From CAYFRC01 sp050946115 (lineage in GTDB: Bacteria; Bacillota; Clostridia; Christensenellales; Aristaeellaceae): a stretch of 64,000 bases of DNA. The DNA is taken from positions 139,622 through 203,621 of the forward strand of contig JBMNUF010000002.1 in assembly GCA_050946115.1 (NCBI GenBank), in the 5' to 3' direction. The number at the start of each line of letters is the position of its first letter. Within the stretch, counting starts at the first letter, position 1. This document shows, in pieces, positions 58,596 through 64,000 of this stretch. Under the pieces are notes generated by a model that did no database searches, was not told the origin of the DNA, and saw nothing but the letters and a program-made list of their open reading frames with translations. A program made the translations under genes and the position numbers.

Positions 58596-59303
58596 ATGAT
58601 TGAAAACGTGCTCATTTCCGGTTCTATGGCCATAAATATTTCGCTTGCGGGAGATGCCGCCCAAAAAATCGCCCGATTCGATGCGCTTTTGCGCGAGGGG
58701 AACGCCCGCATGAACTTGGTGCGCGGCATGGAGGGCGAAGACGAGGCGGTGTACAGGCACTATCTGGACGCGCTCTCTCCGCTCTCCGTAGGGGCGTTTC
58801 CGAGAGGGATGCGCAGCCTGATCGACGTCGGCGCGGGCGCGGGCATTCCCGGGATCGTGCTCGCGTGCGCGATGCCCGAGGTACACATCGTGCTTTTGGA
58901 CGCACAGGCAAAGCGGGTTTCCTTCATGAACGAGGTGATTCGGGAGCTCTCCCTACATGCCGAAGCGATCCACGGCAGGGCGGAGGATCTGGGGCACGGC
59001 GCGCTGTACCGCGAGGCGTTTGACTGTGCGACGGCGCGGGCGGTCGCGCGCCTGAATGCGCTTGCGGAATGGACGCTGCCGTTTGTAAAGACGGGCGGCA
59101 GGCTCATCGCCTACAAAGGTCCCCAATGCGCGGAGGAGGCGGACGAGGCGAAAAACGCGCTGCGCATCTTGGGCGCGGGCAAGTGCGAAATCGTCCCCGT
59201 GAACATCCCGAACCGCGACTGGGAACACGTGCTCTTCGTCGCGGAAAAGGCTCGGCCGACGCCCGCCGCCTACCCCAGAAAGCCCGGGAAAAAACCGCTG
59301 TAA
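58596..59303 (+). CDS. rsmG: 16S rRNA 7-methylguanosine methyltransferase RsmG (GidB)
   Basis: The 235-aa SAM-dependent enzyme methylates G527 (E. coli numbering) of 16S rRNA. It has NARMNLVRG and HYLDALSPL at the N-terminus, the SAM motif LIDVGAGAGIPGIVLA, VHIVLLDAQAKRVSFMNEVI, and TARAVARLNALAEWTLPFVK. The start at 58596 has only a weak ribosome binding site; Met11 (58626) is an alternative. It stands alone rather than with mnmG/parA. Confidence 0.9.
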   Translation: MIENVLISGSMAINISLAGDAAQKIARFDALLREGNARMNLVRGMEGEDEAVYRHYLDALSPLSVGAFPRGMRSLIDVGAGAGIPGIVLACAMPEVHIVLLDAQAKRVSFMNEVIRELSLHAEAIHGRAEDLGHGALYREAFDCATARAVARLNALAEWTLPFVKTGGRLIAYKGPQCAEEADEAKNALRILGAGKCEIVPVNIPNRDWEHVLFVAEKARPTPAAYPRKPGKKPL

Positions 59304-59369
59304 CGGGCTTATTGTCGGCTTCTCCGCCGAAACCATTCGGTTCGTCGCGACAAAGGGAACGGCGAACGC

Positions 59370-60500
59370 TTATCCGTGACCGCAGATTCTCTTCTCCCCG
59401 AGGATCGTCGCCATCGGCTTCAGTTCGCCGTCGAGGCACAGCAAATCGGCTTCGCCGCCGATGAAGATGTTCCCGCCGGAGATATTCAGATACCTCGCGG
59501 GGTTTGTCGATGCCGCGCGGAAGGCGTGCTCGGGCGCCATGCCGAGCCGTATCATGTTGCGCACCTGTTCGATGAGGACCGATGCGCCGCCCGCGAGGGC
59601 GCCCTTCTTGGTGCGCGCCACGCCGCCCCGAACGACCACCGCGTCCGCCCCATCCCCGTATTCCCCGTCGGGCAGCCCCGCCGTCGATACCGCGTCGGAA
59701 ATGAGAATCATGCGGTCGGGCAGTTTGCAGGTCGCGATCAGCTTTACGGATGTGGGATGCAGGTGGACAAAATCGCCGATCACTTCGCAATATATGTCTT
59801 CGTTCACCAATGCTTCCGCCAAAATCCCCGGTTCTCTGTGCCGTATGGGTGTGGACGCGTTGAAGAAGTGCGTGATGCCGTCGATGCCGTTTTCAAACGC
59901 CTCCAGCGCCTCTTCGGAATTCGCGGCGGTGTGCCCCGCCTCAACCTTCACGCCGCGCGCGACGAGGTATCGAATCAGTTCGCCCGCGCCCCGCACCTCG
60001 GGCGCAAGCGTCACGAGGCGGACGATGTCCTCATACCCTTCGGCAATCCTTTGATAGTTTTCGATCGTCGGCTCCAGCACGGCGTCCGCCCGCATCGCGC
60101 CGGGTACCGAGGGGTTGATGAACGGCCCCTCGAGGTGTACGCCGTCGACCCGCGCCCCGCGCGCCCCGTCCTTCTGCATCGCCATGATTTCCCTGCAGGT
60201 TTGAAGCGCGCCGCGCATGGCATCCGGCGAATGGGTGGACAGTCCAAAGAGGATGTGCGTATCCCCGTTTTTGAATAAAAAGTCGAGCCACGACAAGAGC
60301 GAAGGCACATCGGCATCCGTCACATCCACGCCGTATCCGCCGTGTATGTGCTGGTCGACGAGGCCGGGTACCACGTATTCGCAATGCAAATCGCCATCGC
60401 TGCCCTTTGCGATCCCCGTAACCGTGCCGTTTTCGATCGTTACGACTCCGTCTCGCATGAAGCCCTCCGGCAGCAGCACGTTTTTCCCGTAGATTTTCAT
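59370..60500 (-). CDS. nagA: N-acetylglucosamine-6-phosphate deacetylase
   Basis: The 376-aa amidohydrolase removes acetyl from GlcNAc-6-P. It has the metal-binding PGLVDQHIHGGYGVD, the metal-bridging Glu in GVHLEGPFINP, VEAGHTAANSEEA, ITHFFNASTPIRHREPG, and the catalytic Asp in LISDAVSTAGLPDGEY. The ATG at 60500 follows GGAGGGG. nagB is not adjacent. The upstream gene encodes a secreted protein of unknown function. Confidence 0.93.
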   Translation of the reverse strand: MKIYGKNVLLPEGFMRDGVVTIENGTVTGIAKGSDGDLHCEYVVPGLVDQHIHGGYGVDVTDADVPSLLSWLDFLFKNGDTHILFGLSTHSPDAMRGALQTCREIMAMQKDGARGARVDGVHLEGPFINPSVPGAMRADAVLEPTIENYQRIAEGYEDIVRLVTLAPEVRGAGELIRYLVARGVKVEAGHTAANSEEALEAFENGIDGITHFFNASTPIRHREPGILAEALVNEDIYCEVIGDFVHLHPTSVKLIATCKLPDRMILISDAVSTAGLPDGEYGDGADAVVVRGGVARTKKGALAGGASVLIEQVRNMIRLGMAPEHAFRAASTNPARYLNISGGNIFIGGEADLLCLDGELKPMATILGEKRICGHG

Positions 60501-60544
60501 GAAACCCCTCCCGTCTGCGCAAACAAAGTTGCGCATGTCCCCGT

Positions 60545-61276
60545 TCAGTTCTCCTGCTCCTCCGTCGCATCCCCGAACAGCGCCGGCAATTCTTCGAGGC
60601 TCGGCTCCAAAATCCACGCGGGCGCGCCGTATTCCGTTTGGTCGTTGTACGGCGGGGTTTCGCCGCGCAGAAGCGCCTTGAGCGCGTCCGCAGCGCTTTG
60701 ACAGAGCATCTCGCTGTTTCGGATGTACAGCGAAACGAGCCCCGCCTCGTCCGTAAGCATCATGTCGGGTGCGTCGTCAGTCTCCCACGCATAGACGACG
60801 TTTTCTTTATTGATATACGGCTGCAGCACGTCCCGCGCGCCGAGGAAGCGCATGTGCGAATCGCGGCTGTCGTCCGCGTAGGAGAGCGCGACTTTATAGG
60901 GCATCTCGATGTCCGTTTGGGAAAGATGCTCGAGCATCGCGCTCGCCTGCGCCGCGCCCGTGAGATACGCATCCAACTGGATCGCGCAGTCCGCCCCTTC
61001 GGGCGCGCACAAAAACGCCGCGATATAGGCATCGGCGGGCGCGCCCTCGGGAACTGCGTTCGCATGCAGCAGGATTACGGCGCAATCGCCTTCAGTCAGT
61101 AGCGTTTCGAGCGGGGCGATGGCGGATTCGATCCCGTCCGCCTGCAAAATCTCCGCGATGTGCTTTGCCGCGTCGTCAAAAAATGCGCCCTTCGGAAACG
61201 CGATCCCGACCGATTCGCAAAGCGCGATGCAGGGCACGAGCAGGCACAATATCGCGCACAAGAGCGTTTTTTTCAA
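60545..61276 (-). CDS. secreted protein of unknown function upstream of nagA
   Basis: The 243-aa product begins (from TTG) KKTLLCAILCLLVPCIALCE, a signal peptide, and continues VGIAFPKGAFFDDAAKHIAE, which recalls the first strand and helix of sugar-binding periplasmic proteins. A late segment (APDMMLTDEAGLVSLYIRNS) also fits that fold. It is shorter than family-4 binders (about 300) and lacks a lipobox, so function remains open. TTG at 61276 is six bases after GGGGG; the ATG at 61282 touches that site. The 6S RNA terminator lies only about 20 bases upstream. Confidence 0.5.
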   Translation of the reverse strand: MKKTLLCAILCLLVPCIALCESVGIAFPKGAFFDDAAKHIAEILQADGIESAIAPLETLLTEGDCAVILLHANAVPEGAPADAYIAAFLCAPEGADCAIQLDAYLTGAAQASAMLEHLSQTDIEMPYKVALSYADDSRDSHMRFLGARDVLQPYINKENVVYAWETDDAPDMMLTDEAGLVSLYIRNSEMLCQSAADALKALLRGETPPYNDQTEYGAPAWILEPSLEELPALFGDATEEQEN

Positions 61277-61296
61277 GCGCATCCCCCTTACCAATG

Positions 61297-61497
61297 AAAA
61301 AACGAGGCTTACGCCTCGCGCAGAAAACCCGAAATGCCGTTCGCTTCCGCTTTTTCACCCGCCACTCAGGCAGGGCGGAAACCTGCGGGGACTTTCTGTC
61401 TTCCCGTCGAAGCGGGCTTGACATCCATCGACCGACCCGGAATCCTTTTATGATGATGTGGGTAAAAGCAGTCACGTGGCGCACACCTCAGGCATCT
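61297..61497 (-). ncRNA. ssrS: probable 6S RNA
   Basis: A consensus promoter starts a transcript at about 61497 that ends in the terminator CGAGGC-gtaa-GCCTCG-TTTTTT (61318-61297), about 200 bases. The 5' end contains CCTGAGGTGTGCGC, close to CTCTGAGATGTTCGC of E. coli 6S. The 3' part contains GGCATTTCGGG, close to GGCATCTCGG of E. coli. These two arms can pair over ten bases as the 6S closing stem. Inside, GCTTTTACCC pairs with GGGTGAAAAAGC, and further stems (ACATCATC/GATGGATGT, CCCG/CGGG) make a long rod with an open internal bubble. 6S RNA binds the main RNA polymerase holoenzyme in stationary phase. Confidence 0.72.
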
Positions 61498-61503
61498 GAC
61501 CAA

Positions 61504-61532
61504 ATTATACAGGCTCATCGCCCGCCTGTCAA
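61504..61532 (-). promoter_or_regulatory. consensus sigma-A promoter of the 6S RNA gene
   Basis: On the minus strand: perfect TTGACA (61532-61527), a 17-base spacer and perfect TATAAT (61509-61504). Upstream (61540-61600) is very AT-rich, as an UP element would be, and includes the direct repeat TTACAAT-cg-TTACAAT (61556-61571). Confidence 0.88.
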
Positions 61533-61613
61533 CCTTTTTCTATATTATAAATATATTACAATCGTTACAATTTGATGAATTTTTATTCGTAATCGTTTTT
61601 TTCGCGCGCCGCG

Positions 61614-61643
61614 TTGCGCCGAGGCGGCATTCTGTGCTATACT
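61614..61643 (+). promoter_or_regulatory. sigma-A promoter of the NanA/DapA-like gene
   Basis: TTGCGC (61614-61619), an 18-base spacer and TATACT (61638-61643), 33 bases before the ATG. Confidence 0.55.
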
Positions 61644-61675
61644 GTTTCCATATTCAGCAGAAAGAAGGCGGCACC

Positions 61676-62572
61676 ATGTCTCGAATCCTTTTCACGGGCA
61701 TCATGCCCGCTCTCGTAACGCCGGTCGACGAAGACGGGAAGCTGCGACAAGAGGTCGCAAGACGGCTCGTGCGCGATCTGGGCGAAACGGGCATCACCGG
61801 CTACTACATCCTGGGCGGCACAGGCGAGGGCGTCACCTTTGACGCGCAGACGCGCATGGAGTTCGCAGAACTGGTCGTGTCCTGCGCGCCGAAGGGGCTC
61901 AACGTCATCAACCACATCGCCGCCGCCGACCTTTCGACCGTGAAACGGCTCGCCGCGCACAGCAGAAAGATTGGCTGCCACGGCCTTTCCTCCGTGCCGC
62001 CGTTTTTCTATCGCTACGACGAAAGGGGCATCCTCGACTATTACCGCGCGATGAGCGATGCATCCGAAGGCCTTGCGATGTTCATCTACGCCTCTCCCCT
62101 GGCGGGCGCGCCGCTGCCCGTTCAGACCGTCGAAAAAATGCTCGACATCCCCGGCTTTGTCGGCATGAAATACACCAATACGGACTATTACGCCATGTCC
62201 CGCTACAAAAAGCTCGCGGGCGGCGACATCAACGTCATCAACGGCCCCGACGAAACGCTGTTGCTCGGCCTCATGATGGGCGCGGACGGCGGCATCGGAA
62301 GCACCTACAACATCATGCCGAAGACCTACGTCGGCATATACGACGCATGGAAGAGGGGCGACGTGCAGGAGGCGCTGCGCCTGCAGATGCGCGCGAACGA
62401 GGTGATAGAGCTTCTCCTGCGGTACGACGTGATTTCGGCGGTCAAGCACGCGCTGACGCTGCGCGGATACGACATCGGCGACAGCAACCGCCCCCGCCCG
62501 ACCATGACGCCCGATGAAAAGCAGGCGCTCACGGACGCGCTCAGGGCGATCTCCTTCCCCGAAGGGTATTAA
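61676..62572 (+). CDS. NanA/DapA-superfamily aldolase
   Basis: The 298-aa TIM-barrel lyase has GGTGEGVTFDAQTRMEFAEL in the pyruvate-binding loop, the catalytic Tyr in FIYASPLAG and the Schiff-base Lys in GMKYTNTDYY, a pattern nearer to N-acetylneuraminate lyase than to dihydrodipicolinate synthase. It may split a sialic or other 2-keto-3-deoxy acid. ATG at 61676 is the start that follows AAGAAGG; an upstream in-frame ATG overlaps the promoter. The UroD-like gene follows after 28 bases. Confidence 0.8.
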   Translation: MSRILFTGIMPALVTPVDEDGKLRQEVARRLVRDLGETGITGYYILGGTGEGVTFDAQTRMEFAELVVSCAPKGLNVINHIAAADLSTVKRLAAHSRKIGCHGLSSVPPFFYRYDERGILDYYRAMSDASEGLAMFIYASPLAGAPLPVQTVEKMLDIPGFVGMKYTNTDYYAMSRYKKLAGGDINVINGPDETLLLGLMMGADGGIGSTYNIMPKTYVGIYDAWKRGDVQEALRLQMRANEVIELLLRYDVISAVKHALTLRGYDIGDSNRPRPTMTPDEKQALTDALRAISFPEGY

Positions 62573-62600
62573 CGCATATTTCCGAACGGAGGACGAATGT

Positions 62601-63821
62601 ATGGCAATTTCCGCGAAAGACCTCGAAAGGCTGCGCACGCTCGCGAAGAAGCAGCGCGAACTCTCCGAAACGCCCCAAATGGCGTCCCTTCGCCGCGACT
62701 GGGAGGCGCACGGGCGCTTCGAGCCCAATACGAGGCCGCTGGTGCGCATCGAGCTTTGGACATTTGCGGACGATCTGCTGCCGCAGATGCTCGAATGCGA
62801 GGGCGAAGAGGCGCGCGCCCTCGAGTGGATGTTCCTTTCCAATACCATCAATTTCGATACCTTTCACGACGACACGCTCGTCGAGGGCTGTCTCCCTGTC
62901 ATGCCGCGCACGCACTTTCTGCCGTTCGGGCTCGAGGTCAAGCGCGAACTGGCGAGCGATCAGGCGCTCGGCCACCATTTCATTCCGTATCTTTCCGACC
63001 TCGAGGAGGATTTCCACAAGCTCGGAAAATCCGTCTTTTCGGTGGATATCGGCGCGGCGCAGACGCGCGTGGACTATCTGAACGAGTTGTTCGGCGATAT
63101 CCTGCCCGCGAAGCGCGTCGGCTTCTCCCTGTACGCCTGCCCCATGCAGGACATCGTGCACATCATGTCGATGGAGGATATGTTCGTCGCCATGTACGAC
63201 TATCCCGAGCTGTTCCACAAGATGCTCTCCATGCTCGCGGACGACTACATCGAGTTCTTCCGCCTTATCGAGTCGAGCGGCGCGCTGATGTCCACGAAGG
63301 GCTCCGAGCACCTTGCACAGGGAACCTATTGCTTCACGGACGAATTGCCCGATGTACCCGCCTCGACGAGAGACGTTTGGGGATACCTGGATTCGCAGGA
63401 GACGAGCGGTATCTCCCCCGAGATGTACAAGGAATTCGTGCTGCCCGCCTACAAGCGAATCTCCGCAAACTACGGGCTTTTGTCCTACGGCTGCTGCGAG
63501 GCAGTCCACGCGCTCTGGACAAACGGGCTGGATGCGCTCCAAAACCTGCGCAAAATCTCCATCTCCCCCTGGTGCGACGAGGAATTCATGGGCGAGGCGC
63601 TGCGGGGCAAAAACGTCGTGTACCTGCGGAAGCCCACGCCCAACCTGCTCGGCGTCGGCGACACCTTAGACGAAGATGCCGTGCTCGAGCACATCGGCAA
63701 AACCGCCCGCGCCGCGAAGGGCTGCCACCTCGAGATCGCCCAGCGCGACGTGTACCGCGTCTCCGCTTCCTGCGAGAAGGTGCGCCGCTACGTCGAATTG
63801 ATTCGAAAGGCTTTGGGGTGA
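62601..63821 (+). CDS. uroporphyrinogen-decarboxylase-family protein
   Basis: The 406-aa protein belongs to the same broad UroD-like superfamily as the gene at 32945. Shared features are a long N-terminal helical part (FLSNTINFDTFHDDTLVEGC), DYPELFHKMLSMLADDYIEF and a C-terminal barrel with LLSYGCCEAVHALWTNGLDA and ISISPWCDEEFMGEAL. CCE and PWCDEE could bind a metal. HemE signature residues are missing, so a methyltransferase-like or unknown role is more likely. GGAGG is eight bases before the ATG. It is cotranscribed with the NanA/DapA-like gene. Confidence 0.7.
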   Translation: MAISAKDLERLRTLAKKQRELSETPQMASLRRDWEAHGRFEPNTRPLVRIELWTFADDLLPQMLECEGEEARALEWMFLSNTINFDTFHDDTLVEGCLPVMPRTHFLPFGLEVKRELASDQALGHHFIPYLSDLEEDFHKLGKSVFSVDIGAAQTRVDYLNELFGDILPAKRVGFSLYACPMQDIVHIMSMEDMFVAMYDYPELFHKMLSMLADDYIEFFRLIESSGALMSTKGSEHLAQGTYCFTDELPDVPASTRDVWGYLDSQETSGISPEMYKEFVLPAYKRISANYGLLSYGCCEAVHALWTNGLDALQNLRKISISPWCDEEFMGEALRGKNVVYLRKPTPNLLGVGDTLDEDAVLEHIGKTARAAKGCHLEIAQRDVYRVSASCEKVRRYVELIRKALG

Positions 63822-63838
63822 GTATATTTCGTTTGTCT

Positions 63839-63875
63839 CGGTCTCCCACCGCGCTTTTCGGCGGGAGACCGAATT
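63839..63875 (+). terminator. terminator of the lyase/UroD-like operon
   Basis: CGGTCTCCC (63839-63847) pairs with GGGAGACCG (63863-63871), with extra CCG/CGG pairing inside. The tail AATTTA is a poor U tract. Confidence 0.55.
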
Positions 63876-63883
63876 TAGGTGAG

Positions 63884-63923
63884 TTTTCAAAGTAAACGCA
63901 ACATTTTCAGATTAAACGCGACG
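63884..63923. repeat. two tandem 20-bp repeats, possible IS21-family end
   Basis: TTTTCAAAGTAAACGCAACA (63884-63903) is followed directly by TTTTCAGATTAAACGCGACG (63904-63923), 16 of 20 bases identical. IS21-family elements carry such TTTCAGATTAAACG-type repeats near their ends. A further CAATTAGTCTGACAAAG and a GGAGAGGGGG motif follow, but no start codon of a transposase gene is visible before the window ends. Confidence 0.45.
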
Positions 63924-64000
63924 GGGTTGCAATTAGTCTGACAAAGACGGAGAGGGGGCTGTAAAAAAGCTCGGATTTACGACAAAAACGCACAACAAGA

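Noticed and set aside
61297..61497. Riboswitch, SRP RNA, tmRNA or RNase P RNA as the identity of the structured RNA
   Set aside because: No SRP GGAAGG/GCAGC tip, no tmRNA or RNase P core motifs, no known riboswitch signature; closing-stem sequences fit 6S better.

Overview
The window reads as chromosomal DNA of a GC-rich, monoderm Clostridia-type bacterium (Bacillota). This is inferred from strong AGGAGG ribosome binding sites, near-consensus sigma-A promoters with 17-18 nt spacers, a T-box leader on thrS, the plsX-acpP-rnc-smc-ftsY cluster, Lpl-type sugar ABC importers and a biotin-dependent Na+-pump carboxyltransferase operon. An uncultured gut or rumen lineage would fit, but no marker here fixes the genus. 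No tRNA, rRNA, CRISPR or complete mobile element was seen.

Layout. 1-3600: a truncated leftward gene, a SpoU rRNA methyltransferase, a secreted protein of repeated W-motif modules and a nitroreductase. 3700-7400: a sugar ABC importer (two permeases, then a binding protein) closed by a strong terminator. 7400-9800: an Sfp-type phosphopantetheinyl transferase facing a DapA-like lyase and an E2-like acyltransferase that lacks the catalytic His. 10000-23000: a housekeeping run of tgt, yajC, nitroreductase, T-box/thrS, plsX, acpP, rnc, smc, ftsY, a PfkB sugar-phosphate kinase and hom. 23050-26610: an AT-richer island with a 63-aa membrane peptide, an 846-aa secreted lipase/RTX protein with Tyr-Asp-rich linkers, and a 113-aa membrane protein. 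26600-32800: hydrolases, an amidohydrolase and a four-gene leftward operon (PatB-like lyase, exonuclease, hydrolase, BadF-type sugar kinase). 32900-40300: a UroD-like protein with a GH32 fructosidase, an MnmA-like thiouridylase, a TVP38 protein and two CNNM/CorC-type proteins, one of them truncated next to GC-rich palindromes. 40400-45000: a second sugar importer with a divergent AraC regulator. 45000-52950: an Opp/Dpp-type importer operon ending in an ADP-ribosylglycohydrolase-family gene. 53150-58430: a carboxyltransferase/Na+-pump operon (MmdA, OadG, BCCP, OadB, OadA). 58500-64000: rsmG, nagA, a secreted protein of unknown function, a probable 6S RNA gene, a NanA/DapA-like lyase, a UroD-like protein and tandem repeats resembling an IS21-type end.

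Functionally, the accessory part is dominated by carbohydrate and amino-sugar uptake and breakdown: three ABC importers, GH32, nagA, a GlcNAc-kinase-like enzyme, two NanA/DapA-like lyases and an ADP-ribosylglycohydrolase. The carboxyltransferase operon would link pyruvate/oxaloacetate and acyl-CoA metabolism to a sodium gradient. The most notable points are the 6S RNA candidate at 61297-61497, the lipase/RTX/YD-linker protein in the AT-rich island, the mixed transcarboxylase/Na+-pump operon, the His-to-Glu E2-like protein, and hairpins at all three binding-protein/permease gene boundaries.
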